Under the pieces are notes generated by a model. The model saw nothing but the letters and a program-made list of their open reading frames with translations. It was not told the DNA's origin and ran no database searches. From positions 193,501 through 257,500 of the forward strand of contig NZ_LGHS01000052.1 in the NCBI RefSeq assembly GCF_001202025.1: DNA of 64,000 bases. The letters are read 5' to 3'. Shown here in pieces: positions 1-9,380 of the stretch (positions are counted from its first letter, which is position 1; the number at the start of each line of letters is the position of its first letter). The DNA comes from Pseudorhodobacter aquimaris. Its GTDB lineage: Bacteria > Pseudomonadota > Alphaproteobacteria > Rhodobacterales > Rhodobacteraceae. The position numbers and the translations under genes are program-made.

Positions 1-849
1 GTTGACGCTTGGCGTCAGAAAATTATTAGAGCTGGTGCGCTTTTAGAAGCGACGATTGATTTTGCGGATGAAGATATACCTGTAGACGTGATGCCAGAGG
101 TTAAAGATCTTTTGAGCGAGTTAATTGTAGATTTCGAAGCGGAAATAAGTGGTGTAAAAATGGCCGAGCAAATCCGGGAAGGGTTTGAGGTAGCTATCGT
201 TGGGCGGCCTAATGTCGGAAAATCTACGCTATTAAATGCGCTTTCAGGGCGTAAGGCAGCGCTGACATCTGAAATTGCGGGCACGACGCGTGATGTGATA
301 GAAGTACGCATGGATATCGATGGGCTTGCCGTTACGTTTCTTGATACCGCGGGTATACGCGAAACAGGCGATCAGCTTGAGGCGATGGGAGTCAACCTTG
401 CAATCGAGCGAGCAAACGCAGCCGATCTTAGGGTGTTTTTGACCGAAAATGGTGATAGGATTGACGAAGTTGAGTTTTTTGACGAAGATATCACGGCACT
501 TGGAAAACTTGATAGTTTTTCCGGGGACGTAGAATTTCAAGCCGACCATAGAATTTCCGGGCTGACAGGCGAAGGTATTGGCGCTCTTTTGAGCAATATT
601 TCTAGCATCCTTCAACAGCGGATTTCTGGTGCTGGGCTGCTTACACGCGAGCGTCATAGGGTGGCGATACAGAATGGACTTATCGCGTTACGTTTGGCAA
701 GTGATGAAGTTTTCAATGTCGTTCCTACAGTGGAACTTGCCGCCGAGGAATTGCGATCCGCATCACAACATCTTGAACTTCTTTTGGGGGAAGTTGGAGT
801 TGAAACCTTACTTGGAGAGATATTCTCTAGTTTTTGCATCGGAAAGTGA
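1..849 (+). CDS. mnmE: MnmE (TrmE) tRNA modification GTPase, 3' part
   Basis: This is the 3' end of mnmE, cut by the window edge; 282 codons remain, against roughly 430-450 in the complete family. The remaining part is the G domain and the C-terminal helical region. MnmE acts with MnmG in the cytoplasm to modify the wobble uridine U34 of certain tRNAs. Seen: the P-loop GRPNVGKST at 202-228, then TTRD, then DTAG, and the C-terminal FCIGK with the conserved cysteine. The position of the usual NKxD motif reads GKLD, and the G5 SA reads SG, so guanine recognition may differ slightly from E. coli MnmE. The frame is open from base 1 and the stop is two bases before the mnmG start, so the two genes are very likely co-transcribed. 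Confidence 0.97.
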   Translation, partial: VDAWRQKIIRAGALLEATIDFADEDIPVDVMPEVKDLLSELIVDFEAEISGVKMAEQIREGFEVAIVGRPNVGKSTLLNALSGRKAALTSEIAGTTRDVIEVRMDIDGLAVTFLDTAGIRETGDQLEAMGVNLAIERANAADLRVFLTENGDRIDEVEFFDEDITALGKLDSFSGDVEFQADHRISGLTGEGIGALLSNISSILQQRISGAGLLTRERHRVAIQNGLIALRLASDEVFNVVPTVELAAEELRSASQHLELLLGEVGVETLLGEIFSSFCIGK

Positions 850-851
850 GG

Positions 852-2702
852 ATGTTTCACGTGAAACAATTTGACGTTGTTATCGTTGGGGGTGGACATG
901 CGGGTTGCGAAGCTGCGGCTGCCTCAGCACGTATGGGTGCAAAAACTGCGTTGATTACGCTTACTATTAAATCGCTGGGAGTTATGTCCTGCAATCCAGC
1001 AATTGGAGGACTTGGCAAGGGTCATCTTGTTAGGGAGATTGACGCTTTTGATGGGCTGATGGGGCGTGCGGCTGACGAGGCAGGGATTCACTATCGATTG
1101 CTGAATCGTAGTAAAGGACCAGCAGTTCAGGGGCCGCGTGTTCAAACTGATCGTTTGCTTTATCGTAAATCTATACAGCGATTGCTTGGACGCCAAGAAC
1201 GGTTGAATATCATTGAAGGCGAAGTTATTGATTTTGTCATTAGGGGTGAGAGAGTTTGTGGTGTAACGCTTGCGAATGGCGATGACATTCTTTGTAATTC
1301 TGTCGTGTTGACTGCGGGTACGTTCCTGAATGGCGTAATTCATATCGGGAAAGAACAGAGATCCGGTGGCCGGGTGGGAGAAAAGCCATCTGTAAAGCTT
1401 GCTAAACGATTGGGCGAGTTGAACTTGGAGCGTGGACGGTTAAAAACCGGAACACCACCGAGGCTGGATGGTAATACAATCAATTGGCATCAGTTAGAGG
1501 CGCAAAAAGGGGACGACACCCCAACTATGCTTTCATTTTTAAACAAACAGCCAATCGTTCGTCAAATAAGTTGTGGGATCGCTGAGACTAACCCTAATAC
1601 GCACAGAATTATCGAAGATAATTTAGCTCAATCAGCAATACATAGTGGTAACATCGAAGGTGTTGGTCCACGTTATTGCCCTTCAATCGAGGATAAAATT
1701 TCTCGATTTCATGATAAGTCATCACATCAAATCTTCCTGGAACCAGAAGGGCTTGAAGATTCCACAGTATATCCGAATGGCATATCAACTTCACTTCCGC
1801 TAAGCGTCCAGAAAAGTTTCGTTAATTCTATCGTGGGTTTGGAACAAGCTAAAATCCTTCAACCTGGGTATGCGATCGAGTATGACTTTTTTGATCCACG
1901 TTGCTTAACAGGATCTTTGGCCCTAAAGGCGATCGAGGGATTGTATTTTGCTGGTCAAATTAATGGCACTACTGGATACGAAGAGGCAGCCGCCCAAGGG
2001 CTTGTTGCTGGCCTAAATGCCGCATCGAATGCGTTAGGTCAAGATGAAGTGCTCTTTAGCCGCTCCGAAAGCTATATTGGTGTCATGATTGATGATCTGA
2101 CATCTAGGGGTGTTACTGAACCATACCGGATGTTCACATCACGCGCTGAATTCCGGTTGATGTTGCGCGCGGATAATGCTGACCAGAGACTTACACCAAA
2201 AGCGATTGCTATTGGGTGCGTATCTGCGGGCCGTAGGGAGTTTTTCGAAGCGAAAGCCTCTAGCTTGAATCATTCGCGAAAGAAACTCTCCGAGATATCC
2301 TATACCCCAAACCAGCTCTCTGCATCTGGGTTTAATGTTCGACTAGATGGGACGCGGCGTTCTGCATTTTCAATTCTATCACAACTCGATGGATCGCCGC
2401 AGGATATTATTTCTCGCTTATCTGATTTCCCCGAAATTCCCAGCCAAGACCTGATCCAACTTTGGCGTGAATCCTTGTACTCGAGTTACATTCAACGCCA
2501 ACGGCAAGAAGCAGAAGTTTTAACCAAAGATGAGAATAAAAAAATACCAGATAAATTTGATTATGAAAGTATCTCCGGTCTCTCGCTTGAGTTACGCGGG
2601 AAATTAATGCGCTTTCAGCCAGCATCGATTGCTCATGCCAGTAAAATTGAAGGCATGACTCCCGCTGCATTAGTTCTCATTCTCTCCCGGCTAAACCGAT
2701 AG
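852..2702 (+). CDS. mnmG: MnmG (GidA) tRNA uridine-5-carboxymethylaminomethyl modification enzyme
   Basis: A 616-residue FAD protein that partners MnmE in U34 modification. The N-terminus has the dinucleotide-binding motif [10 protein letters not shown], followed by the family signatures CNPAIGG and the C-terminal helical domain. Length is normal for the family. I chose ATG 852, because it gives a start directly before the Rossmann motif; a TTG at 834 would add six residues and overlap mnmE. The first codons lie inside a perfect parS palindrome (853-868), so the first residues FHVKQ are dictated partly by a partition site. The gene is AT-rich compared with genes after 6 kb. It is followed by rsmG after a 28-base gap. 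Confidence 0.97.
   Translation: MFHVKQFDVVIVGGGHAGCEAAAASARMGAKTALITLTIKSLGVMSCNPAIGGLGKGHLVREIDAFDGLMGRAADEAGIHYRLLNRSKGPAVQGPRVQTDRLLYRKSIQRLLGRQERLNIIEGEVIDFVIRGERVCGVTLANGDDILCNSVVLTAGTFLNGVIHIGKEQRSGGRVGEKPSVKLAKRLGELNLERGRLKTGTPPRLDGNTINWHQLEAQKGDDTPTMLSFLNKQPIVRQISCGIAETNPNTHRIIEDNLAQSAIHSGNIEGVGPRYCPSIEDKISRFHDKSSHQIFLEPEGLEDSTVYPNGISTSLPLSVQKSFVNSIVGLEQAKILQPGYAIEYDFFDPRCLTGSLALKAIEGLYFAGQINGTTGYEEAAAQGLVAGLNAASNALGQDEVLFSRSESYIGVMIDDLTSRGVTEPYRMFTSRAEFRLMLRADNADQRLTPKAIAIGCVSAGRREFFEAKASSLNHSRKKLSEISYTPNQLSASGFNVRLDGTRRSAFSILSQLDGSPQDIISRLSDFPEIPSQDLIQLWRESLYSSYIQRQRQEAEVLTKDENKKIPDKFDYESISGLSLELRGKLMRFQPASIAHASKIEGMTPAALVLILSRLNR
853..868. promoter_or_regulatory. parS partition site 1
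   Basis: TGTTTCACGTGAAACA is a perfect 16-bp palindrome and differs from the Bacillus consensus TGTTCCACGTGAAACA only by that organism's own asymmetry. It is the binding and loading site of ParB, whose gene lies 3.3 kb downstream. It begins inside the mnmG start codon, so the same bases serve as coding sequence and centromere. Confidence 0.93.
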
Positions 2703-2730
2703 GTTTTGGCTAATAAGTTGGTGATTCTTC

Positions 2731-3336
2731 ATGCTCTTAAGCCGAGATGTTTCACGTGAAACACAACACAAGTTGCAGATCTTTGTGGACTTGGTTCTAA
2801 AGTGGAACCCGGTGATAAATCTCATTTCCAAGGGGACACAGGACCAAATATGGAATCGCCATATTGCCGACTCGATACAATTATATGACTTAATTCCAAA
2901 AAACGCCGCCAAAATTCTCGACGTGGGGAGTGGGGGTGGATTTCCAGGAATTGTACTGGCAATTTTGTCATCCACCGATAATCTGAGGTATGAATTTCAG
3001 CTAGTTGAATCTGATCAGCGAAAAGCGACATTTCTTCGTGAGGTTTCTAGAGTTTTGGAGCTTTCCGTTGTGGTGTGTCCAAAAAGGGTCGAGGAGATCG
3101 CAGCATTCCAAGCGGACTGCTTTACGGCCCGTGCGCTTGCACCATTGCCAACCCTTTTAACATTTGCATCTCTTCACCTGAAATCATCTGGGGTTTGTCT
3201 GTTTCCAAAGGGCTCCGCTTATAAAAGTGAACTAAAAGCGGCACAAGAATGCTTCCTGTTTGACTATGAGTTGATACCAAGTCAAACAGACCCTACAGGA
3301 ACGATCCTGAAAATTAGCGGATTAAAAAATGCCTAG
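2731..3336 (+). CDS. rsmG: RsmG (GidB) 16S rRNA m7G527 methyltransferase
   Basis: A 201-residue SAM-dependent methyltransferase that methylates G527 of 16S rRNA. The SAM-binding loop LDVGSGGGFPGIV is seen around residues 64-76, preceded by the family segment KWNPVINLIS. The N-terminal residues DVSRETQ are encoded by the second parS palindrome, a feature typical of alphaproteobacterial rsmG. The ATG at 2731 is the only reasonable start. The 3' end overlaps parA by 8 bases, pointing to translational coupling with the partition genes. Confidence 0.96.
   Translation: MLLSRDVSRETQHKLQIFVDLVLKWNPVINLISKGTQDQIWNRHIADSIQLYDLIPKNAAKILDVGSGGGFPGIVLAILSSTDNLRYEFQLVESDQRKATFLREVSRVLELSVVVCPKRVEEIAAFQADCFTARALAPLPTLLTFASLHLKSSGVCLFPKGSAYKSELKAAQECFLFDYELIPSQTDPTGTILKISGLKNA
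2748..2763. promoter_or_regulatory. parS partition site 2
   Basis: A second perfect TGTTTCACGTGAAACA palindrome, identical to the one at the mnmG start and lying in codons 6-11 of rsmG. It is 1.9 kb from site 1 and 1.4 kb before parB. Confidence 0.93.
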
Positions 3337-4159
3337 GCGTCAACATGAAATCTCACCACGTATAATTGCTTTGGCAAATCAAAAGGGTGGGGTGGCCAAA
3401 ACGACCACTACGATAAATTTGGCTGCTGGCTTGGTAGAATTGGGCGCCAAAGTTCTTGTTATTGACCTCGATCCACAGGGGAACGCATCAACGGGTCTCG
3501 GTATCGAGGTTTCTGGAAGAACACTCACGACCTATGATCTGATGGTTGGTGAATTGCCTTTGGATGCCGTTATTCAAGAAACCACAACAAAAGGCATTCT
3601 TATTTGTCCAGCTAACGCCGATCTGTCCTCTGCAGATATGGAGCTTGTTTCAAACGAAAAGCGTAGCTTCTTGCTGCATGACGCGCTACGGCAACCAGAT
3701 ATGGAGAACCTTGGCATTGATTTCATCCTGATTGATTGCCCGCCTTCACTTAGCCTTCTTACGGTAAATGCATTGGTGGCGTGTCACTCAGTCTTGATAC
3801 CTCTCCAGAGCGAATTTTTTGCGCTTGAAGGGCTGTCTCAGCTGATGTTGACTATCCGCGAGATCCGGCAAACTGCAAATAACGATCTTCGGATAGAAGG
3901 TGTTCTTTTGACGATGTACGACAAACGGAACAATTTGTCCCAGCTGGTTGAAGCTGACGCACGCGAAAATCTTGGTGAGCTTGTCTTTAAGAACATTATT
4001 CCGAGAAATGTCCGAATAAGCGAGGCGCCGTCCTATGCGTTGCCAGTTCTTTCTTATGACCCGGGATCAAAGGGGGCTGAGGCATATCGCGCGCTATCCT
4101 TGGAAATTGCGAGTAGATATGGCTTGCAACAAAAACACATGAGGCCACTGAATGAATGA
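3329..4159 (+). CDS. parA: ParA (Soj) chromosome partitioning ATPase
   Basis: A 276-residue deviant-Walker ATPase that moves ParB-parS complexes during origin segregation. The deviant P-loop KGGVAKTT sits at about residues 19-26, with the DLDPQGNASTGLG motif and the Walker B-like LIDCPPSL further on. Length and order fit chromosomal ParA rather than plasmid ParA, which often carries an N-terminal HTH. The start ATG overlaps rsmG by 8 bases and the end overlaps parB by 8 bases, so rsmG-parA-parB form one coupled unit. Confidence 0.96.
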   Translation: MPRRQHEISPRIIALANQKGGVAKTTTTINLAAGLVELGAKVLVIDLDPQGNASTGLGIEVSGRTLTTYDLMVGELPLDAVIQETTTKGILICPANADLSSADMELVSNEKRSFLLHDALRQPDMENLGIDFILIDCPPSLSLLTVNALVACHSVLIPLQSEFFALEGLSQLMLTIREIRQTANNDLRIEGVLLTMYDKRNNLSQLVEADARENLGELVFKNIIPRNVRISEAPSYALPVLSYDPGSKGAEAYRALSLEIASRYGLQQKHMRPLNE

Positions 4160-5063
4160 TCGAAAGCCAGAGCGCCGTGGACTAGGTCGCGGTTTGTCTG
4201 CTTTGATGGCAGACATAAACGTTTCTGTAGAGGGTGACGCTTCGACACCGGTTGATAATAGATATGCTACCCTTGTTGCCGTAGAGAACCTGGTCCCGAA
4301 TCCAAATCAGCCCCGGCGTGACTTCACCCCAGAGGCATTGGAAGACCTTGCATCGTCAATACGTCAGAAAGGCGTGTTGCAGCCCCTTATTGTGCGGCCA
4401 ATTTCTGGCACAAACACATACGAAATTGTCGCGGGTGAGCGCCGCTGGCGCGCAGCTCAATTGGCTCAGGTCCACGAGCTTCCGACTGTGGTTCGCGAGT
4501 TTAGCGATACCGAGGTCCTGGAGGTGGCAATCATTGAAAATATTCAGCGCGCGGATCTAAACGCTATCGAGGAAGCCGCTGGCTTTCGACAGTTGATGGA
4601 TCGTTTTGGACATACACAGGAAAAAATTGCTGAAGCATTGTCTAAAAGCCGGAGCCATATAGCCAACCTTTTGCGGCTGTTGAATTTACCTATAGATGTT
4701 CAGGCCCATATTCGTGAGGGCCGATTGTCAGCTGGACATGCGCGTGCGCTCATCACAACCGAAAACCCGTCCGAGCTCGCAAAGACGATTATCGATAAAG
4801 GTCTTTCTGTTCGAGAAACCGAAAAACTTGCTCGCGATACATCATCAACACCGCCGCGATCAAAGAAACCAAGCGCGATTTCGAAACCAGAGAAAGATGC
4901 GGACACCCGCGCGCTAGAGGCAGATTTATCTGCCAACCTTCGTATGGGTGTGAGCATAGATCACGAACCGGGTGGGGATCGCGGAACTCTGACAATCCGT
5001 TATAACACTTTGGAAGACCTCGATAATTTATGCCGCACGCTGTCTATGATGGATCGTGATTAG
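4152..5063 (+). CDS. parB: ParB (Spo0J) chromosome partitioning protein
   Basis: A 303-residue ParB. It has the N-terminal GLGRGLSALM segment typical of the ParA-stimulating region, the CTP-binding/parS-clamp motif GERRWRAAQ at about residues 95-103, the following ENIQRADLN segment, then the HTH region and a C-terminal dimerisation domain after a Lys/Pro/Ser-rich linker at about 230-250. It binds the parS sites at 853-868 and 2748-2763. Its stop codon overlaps the converging hemW stop by four bases, with no terminator visible between them. Confidence 0.96.
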   Translation: MNDRKPERRGLGRGLSALMADINVSVEGDASTPVDNRYATLVAVENLVPNPNQPRRDFTPEALEDLASSIRQKGVLQPLIVRPISGTNTYEIVAGERRWRAAQLAQVHELPTVVREFSDTEVLEVAIIENIQRADLNAIEEAAGFRQLMDRFGHTQEKIAEALSKSRSHIANLLRLLNLPIDVQAHIREGRLSAGHARALITTENPSELAKTIIDKGLSVRETEKLARDTSSTPPRSKKPSAISKPEKDADTRALEADLSANLRMGVSIDHEPGGDRGTLTIRYNTLEDLDNLCRTLSMMDRD

Positions 5064-6238
5064 AGATTGGCTGGCATTAGCTCTTCGATTACCGAATTAA
5101 GAAGCAACCGTCCTTTGGTCGTCGCGACCAGGTGGCGGTTGCTCAGTTCGATCATGCCTAAATCTTGCAGTTTTGTAATCCGTTCGGTTTCTAAGGCGAC
5201 ACTACAAATTCTATCATAGCGGTCCAGATCAATTCCAACATCGCGCCGCAAGCCCATCATCAGGTACTCCAGACCCTGCTCCGGACCTGACAGAAAATCA
5301 TGTTTTTCCACACCTTCACCTTTCAGGACGCTCGACAGCCATAGCGCCGGATTTGAAGCGGCTTCCGTTGCATAGCGTTTACCTGAAAGAGTTAATCTTC
5401 CATGGGCTCCTGGGCCTATGCCCGCATAATCCCCAGCATTCCAGTATATCGTGTTATGGCGGGATTCCTGCCCATTTCTGGCATAGTTAGAGACTTCATA
5501 AGACCGAAAACCGGCCGCTTCGGTCAGCTCTTGGGTCACAAGATACATATCTGCACTCAAGTCATCATTTGGCAGCCCACGCAAAAGACCACGTCTGAAC
5601 CGATCACCGAAGGCTGTGCCATCTTCGATTGTGAGCTGGTAAAGTGATAAGTGGTCTCCCGCAATGGTAATCGCTTCTGAAAGTTCGGCGCGCCAATCGG
5701 TCAGGCTTTGATCTTGCCGGGCATAGATTAGGTCAAAGCTGAAGCGGTCAAACGTATTCCTTGCGATCTCGATCGCCGCTTTTGCTTCTGCCACAGAATG
5801 TAGGCGCCCAAGTCGGCGTAGATCTAAATCATTCAGCGCTTGTACGCCGATTGAAACCCGGTTCACACCAGCGTTGCGATAGGCTTTAAACCTTCCCGCT
5901 TCGACAGAGCTGGGATTCGCCTCCATCGTTATTTCAATGTCGTTTGCGGGTTGCCATGTCTCATGCACAGTTTCCAGAATGCTAGCAACCAGACCCGGGT
6001 CCATAAGGGACGGTGTGCCACCGCCAAAAAAAATGGATTGTAGGGTTCGTCCTTGGGTTATTTGGCCAATCCTTCTGACCTCTGACAAATAGGCGGCCTT
6101 CCATTGATCCTGATCTATGGCGTTGGAGACATGGCTATTGAAATCGCAGTAGGGGCATTTTGACTGGCAAAAGGGCCAATGGATATACAGACCAAAGCCA
6201 CCCGCTTGCCAGTCTTCGACCAAAGAAAGCTCCTTCAC
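5060..6238 (-). CDS. hemW: HemW-type radical SAM protein (coproporphyrinogen III oxidase-like heme chaperone)
   Basis: A 392-residue radical SAM protein. The cluster-binding CxxxCxxC (FCQSKCPYC) is at about residues 23-31 and the FGGGTPS motif near residue 70. Many members are annotated as oxygen-independent coproporphyrinogen oxidase (HemN), but proteins with this short N-terminus are HemW, a heme-trafficking factor. The GTG start overlaps the rdgB stop by four bases (GTGA), so rph-rdgB-hemW appear to be one coupled operon. The GTG lies inside a near-parS sequence. Confidence 0.93.
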   Translation of the reverse strand: MKELSLVEDWQAGGFGLYIHWPFCQSKCPYCDFNSHVSNAIDQDQWKAAYLSEVRRIGQITQGRTLQSIFFGGGTPSLMDPGLVASILETVHETWQPANDIEITMEANPSSVEAGRFKAYRNAGVNRVSIGVQALNDLDLRRLGRLHSVAEAKAAIEIARNTFDRFSFDLIYARQDQSLTDWRAELSEAITIAGDHLSLYQLTIEDGTAFGDRFRRGLLRGLPNDDLSADMYLVTQELTEAAGFRSYEVSNYARNGQESRHNTIYWNAGDYAGIGPGAHGRLTLSGKRYATEAASNPALWLSSVLKGEGVEKHDFLSGPEQGLEYLMMGLRRDVGIDLDRYDRICSVALETERITKLQDLGMIELSNRHLVATTKGRLLLNSVIEELMPANL

Positions 6239-6246
6239 GTGAAACA
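6231..6246. promoter_or_regulatory. parS-like site 3 (14 of 16 bases)
   Basis: TCCTTCACGTGAAACA matches TGTTTCACGTGAAACA at 14 of 16 positions; the mismatches are at the second and third bases. It spans the rdgB stop and the hemW GTG start. Its place 3.5 kb from site 2 fits the usual cluster of several parS sites near the origin, but the missing half-site symmetry makes it weaker. Confidence 0.6.
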
Positions 6247-6843
6247 GCCCGCAACGAGTTTCTTGAACGCATCTGCCCGATGGCTAATCGCATTTTTTGT
6301 TTCAGCTGACATTTCTGCAAACGTAATGTTATAACTACTCGGTTGAAATATTGGGTCGTACCCATGACCCAGCTCACCTCGTTTGGGCCAAACCACGGTG
6401 CCGGGCATCACCCCCTCAAAAACCTCATCGTGCCCATCGGGCCAAGCCATTACCAAAGTGCAACAAAACTGTGCATGCCGCGGGTAGGGGGCATTGACCG
6501 CCTCAAGCTCTTGCCAGGTACGATCCATAGCGACGTGAAAATCACGTCCATTAGGCGTTTCTGCCCAATCGGCTGTATAGACGCCTGGTGCCCCACCAAG
6601 TGCATCGATACAAATGCCCGAGTCGTCGGCCAAGGTTACCAGCCCTGATGCACGGGCAGCGGTGTGCGCCTTGATCCGGGCATTGCCGACAAAATTATCT
6701 TCGGTTTCGTCCGGTTCCGGAAGCCCAAGCTCACCGGCCGAGATTACCTCGATATTGAACTGTTTCAACAGATCCGCGATTTCTGCCAGCTTGCCGGCAT
6801 TATGCGTGGCAACAAGCAGCTTTTGTTCAGTAAACTTGCGCAT
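6235..6843 (-). CDS. rdgB: RdgB/HAM1 family dITP/XTP pyrophosphatase
   Basis: A 202-residue nucleoside triphosphate pyrophosphatase that removes dITP, ITP and XTP from the nucleotide pool. The N-terminal substrate motif ATHNAGKLAEI and the catalytic LADDSGICIDALGG segment are present, as is the C-terminal SHRADAFKKL. I start at the ATG at 6843; the open frame continues ten codons upstream, into rph. It begins one base after the rph stop and its stop overlaps hemW by four bases. Confidence 0.95.
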   Translation of the reverse strand: MRKFTEQKLLVATHNAGKLAEIADLLKQFNIEVISAGELGLPEPDETEDNFVGNARIKAHTAARASGLVTLADDSGICIDALGGAPGVYTADWAETPNGRDFHVAMDRTWQELEAVNAPYPRHAQFCCTLVMAWPDGHDEVFEGVMPGTVVWPKRGELGHGYDPIFQPSSYNITFAEMSAETKNAISHRADAFKKLVAGCFT

Positions 6844-6844
6844 C

Positions 6845-7558
6845 TTATTCGGTCGCCGCTTTTTGGGCCGCAACCAGTTCGGTACATCCCGCCTCGGCCA
6901 GATCCATCAATTGATCCATTTCCATGCGCGAAAAGCTGGCACCCTCTGCCGAGAGCTGTACTTCGATCAGCTTTGGTGCGCCGGTCAGAATGAAATTCCC
7001 GTCCGTGCCGGCATTAGAATCCTCGGCATAGTCCAAATCCAGCACAGGTTGACCTGCATAGATACCGCAAGACACCGCGACGACATGATCCACAATCGGA
7101 TCAGAGGTGACGATACCTGCCTTGATCAGCTTGTTCATCGCCAAACGCAACGCCACCCAACCGCCTGTAATAGAGGCACAGCGGGTGCCACCATCGGCCT
7201 GCAAGACATCGCAATCAATCACGATCTGGCGTTCGCCCAACGCGCGCCGATCAACGCCGGCCCGCAAGGCGCGGCCGATCAAGCGCTGGATTTCCTGCGT
7301 CCGCCCGGTTTGTTTTCCCATCGCCGCTTCGCGACGGTTCCGGCTGTTGGTGGCGCGGGGTAACATGCCATATTCGGCTGTGATCCAGCCTTGGCCAGTG
7401 TTTTTCAGAAACGGTGGCGCTTTTTCCTCAATCGTGGCAGAGCAGAGCACGTGGGTTTCGCCCATCTTGATCAAACAGGATCCTTCGGCATGTTTCATAA
7501 TACCCGTTTCAATGGAAACGCTGCGCATTTGGTCTAGTTTGCGTGATGATGGCCGCAT
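6845..7558 (-). CDS. rph: RNase PH
   Basis: A 237-residue phosphate-dependent 3' exoribonuclease for tRNA 3'-end trimming. The N-terminal [12 protein letters not shown], the SVETG-like segment SIETGI, and the RNA-binding SRNRREA motif are all visible, and the length matches the family. It is the first gene of a minus-strand operon rph-rdgB-hemW and is divergent from hrcA, with 118 bases between the starts. Confidence 0.96.
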   Translation of the reverse strand: MRPSSRKLDQMRSVSIETGIMKHAEGSCLIKMGETHVLCSATIEEKAPPFLKNTGQGWITAEYGMLPRATNSRNRREAAMGKQTGRTQEIQRLIGRALRAGVDRRALGERQIVIDCDVLQADGGTRCASITGGWVALRLAMNKLIKAGIVTSDPIVDHVVAVSCGIYAGQPVLDLDYAEDSNAGTDGNFILTGAPKLIEVQLSAEGASFSRMEMDQLMDLAEAGCTELVAAQKAATE

Positions 7559-7622
7559 GGTATGCTCCTAAATACAAATTCATGCACAAATACCCATCCT
7601 GTGGATAAGGATGCAAGTATCA

Positions 7623-7651
7623 TTGACGGGTGGGCCACATCCTCCATAGAG
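7623..7651 (+). promoter_or_regulatory. candidate sigma-70 type promoter for hrcA-grpE
   Basis: TTGACG (7623-7628) and ATAGAG (7646-7651) are separated by 17 bases and lie 26 bases before the hrcA ATG. The -10 is a poor match, so this is only a candidate. No CIRCE inverted repeat (TTAGCACTC-N9-GAGTGCTAA) is present in the 118-base rph/hrcA spacer. Confidence 0.3.
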
Positions 7652-7676
7652 TGACGGGCCGTTAAAGAGCAGATAA

Positions 7677-8756
7677 ATGACCGAACAAAAGAAGCACACC
7701 GCAGTTATTTCCGAGATGAACGAACGCTCCCGAGAGGTTTTTCGGCGCGTTGTCGAGGGGTATCTGGCATCCGGCGATCCGGTTGGTTCGCGGTCGCTCA
7801 CACGGACCATGTCGGAAAAGATCAGCGCCGCGACCATACGCAACGTGATGCAGGACTTGGAGTATCTTGGGTTATTAGGCAGCCCCCATACCTCATCTGG
7901 TAGAATCCCGACCCAAATGGGATTGCGCATGTTCGTTGATGGCGTGTTGGAGGTGGGTGAGGTTGCCTCTGATGACCGGGATCTGATTGACGCGACGATG
8001 AGCAACAATCAATCGGGCGTCTCATCCCTGCTGGACCGTGTCGGGTCTACGCTTTCGGGCATCACCCATGGTGCAAGTCTGGTCCTGACGCCCAAGCATG
8101 AAGCCCCGATCAAACATATTGAATTTGTCAGTCTTGGCCCCGACCGTGCCTTGGTGGTCTTGGTTTTTGCCGATAGCCACGTTGAAAACCGTCTTTTTAC
8201 GCCACCTCCCGGCCAAACCCCATCATCGATGCGTGAGGCAGCAAATTTCCTGAATGCCTTGGCGGCCGGCAAAACCCTGTCGGAATTACGAAAATCAGTC
8301 AGCGCTGAAATCAAGAAACGTCGGCAGGAAATTGACACCCTCGCACATCAACTGGTTGAGACCGGCCTTGCTGATTGGCAAAACGCGGGGGAGCAAAGCG
8401 AGCGGTTAATCGTGCGCGGCCGCGCCAATCTTTTGGACGGCTCTACTGAGGCGTTCGATGTGGAACGCATCCGCCATCTGTTTGATGATCTGGAACGCAA
8501 GCGCGATATCGCCGAATTTCTGGAGCTGACCGAGGACGGCGAAGGTGTGCGCATTTTTATTGGCTCTGAAAACAAGTTGTTCTCACTTTCGGGCTCGTCT
8601 CTTGTCGTGTCTCCCTATATGAACGCTGATCGAAAGATTATTGGTGCGGTGGGAGTTATTGGGCCGACACGGTTGAATTATGGCCGCATCGTACCCATCG
8701 TTGACTATACAGCGCAACTTGTCGGGCGGCTAATCTCCGACCGGACGAGGGGATGA
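7677..8756 (+). CDS. hrcA: HrcA heat-shock transcriptional repressor
   Basis: A 359-residue HrcA, the repressor that binds CIRCE operators in front of groESL and similar operons and is itself folded by GroEL. The N-terminal winged helix is in the segment SREVFRRVVEGYLASGDPV to SAATIRNVMQDLE (about residues 18-62), followed by SSGRIPT, a strong family marker. The C-terminal GAF-like region is of normal length. It is followed by grpE after six bases, the usual alphaproteobacterial order. No CIRCE lies nearby, so its targets must be elsewhere. Confidence 0.95.
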   Translation: MTEQKKHTAVISEMNERSREVFRRVVEGYLASGDPVGSRSLTRTMSEKISAATIRNVMQDLEYLGLLGSPHTSSGRIPTQMGLRMFVDGVLEVGEVASDDRDLIDATMSNNQSGVSSLLDRVGSTLSGITHGASLVLTPKHEAPIKHIEFVSLGPDRALVVLVFADSHVENRLFTPPPGQTPSSMREAANFLNALAAGKTLSELRKSVSAEIKKRRQEIDTLAHQLVETGLADWQNAGEQSERLIVRGRANLLDGSTEAFDVERIRHLFDDLERKRDIAEFLELTEDGEGVRIFIGSENKLFSLSGSSLVVSPYMNADRKIIGAVGVIGPTRLNYGRIVPIVDYTAQLVGRLISDRTRG

Positions 8757-8762
8757 GTTAAG

Positions 8763-9335
8763 ATGACTGAAACAAAGAAAGACGACGAAATGTCCCAAGA
8801 ACAGGCAGCCAGTGCAATGAACCCTGAAATGACAGAGGCTGATTTGTCAGAGTTTGATGCCGCCCCTGTGGATGAGCTGGCCACGCTTCGTGCCGAGCGT
8901 GATGAATACCGTGACCGCTTTATGCGCACGCTGGCCGATGCTGAAAATTCGCGCAAGCGTGGCGAACGTGATCGCCGTGAAGCAGAGCAATACGGCGGCT
9001 CCAAGTTGGCCCGTGATCTGTTGCCGGTCTATGATAATCTTCGCCGTGCGCTTGATGCGGCGACCGACCAAAACCGCGCCGACGCCAAAGCCTTTTTTGA
9101 AGGGGTGGAGCTGACCCTGCGTGAATTGCTGAATGTGATGACCAAACATCACGTCACGCCGGTCGCCCCCGAGATTGGCGATCAATTTGATCCACAATTG
9201 CATGAAGCAATGTTTGAGGCGGCCTTGCCAGGCACAAAATCCGGCCAGATTATTCAGGTGATGTCCGAAGGCTTCCTTCTGCATGACCGTCTTTTGCGTC
9301 CGGCGCAGGTTGGGGTCTCCTCTACACCTGCCTAG
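8763..9335 (+). CDS. grpE: GrpE nucleotide exchange factor
   Basis: A 190-residue GrpE, the ADP/ATP exchange factor of DnaK. An acidic disordered N-terminus (about 1-45) leads into the long coiled coil with ERDEYRDRFMRTLADAENSRKR, then the beta-wing domain ending with the family motif LLHDRLLRPAQVGV. The ATG at 8763 sits seven bases after the hrcA stop. The gene is followed by a clear intrinsic terminator at 9351. Confidence 0.96.
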   Translation: MTETKKDDEMSQEQAASAMNPEMTEADLSEFDAAPVDELATLRAERDEYRDRFMRTLADAENSRKRGERDRREAEQYGGSKLARDLLPVYDNLRRALDAATDQNRADAKAFFEGVELTLRELLNVMTKHHVTPVAPEIGDQFDPQLHEAMFEAALPGTKSGQIIQVMSEGFLLHDRLLRPAQVGVSSTPA

Positions 9336-9350
9336 TTCCGTTCCAAGTCT

Positions 9351-9380
9351 CGCCGGGTTTGTACCCGGCGTTTCTATTTC
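9351..9380 (+). terminator. intrinsic terminator of hrcA-grpE
   Basis: An eight-bp perfect stem CGCCGGGT/ACCCGGCG (9351-9358 and 9363-9370) with the loop TTGT, followed by TTTCTATTTC. It lies 15 bases after the grpE stop. The reverse strand has no T tail, so it terminates plus-strand transcription only. Confidence 0.8.

Noticed and set aside
6614-7363. A 249-codon frame opposite to rdgB and rph
   Set aside because: It spans two conserved genes on the other strand and has no recognisable family features.
7559-7676. Possible CIRCE operator before hrcA
   Set aside because: No TTAGCACTC/GAGTGCTAA inverted repeat is present in the spacer.
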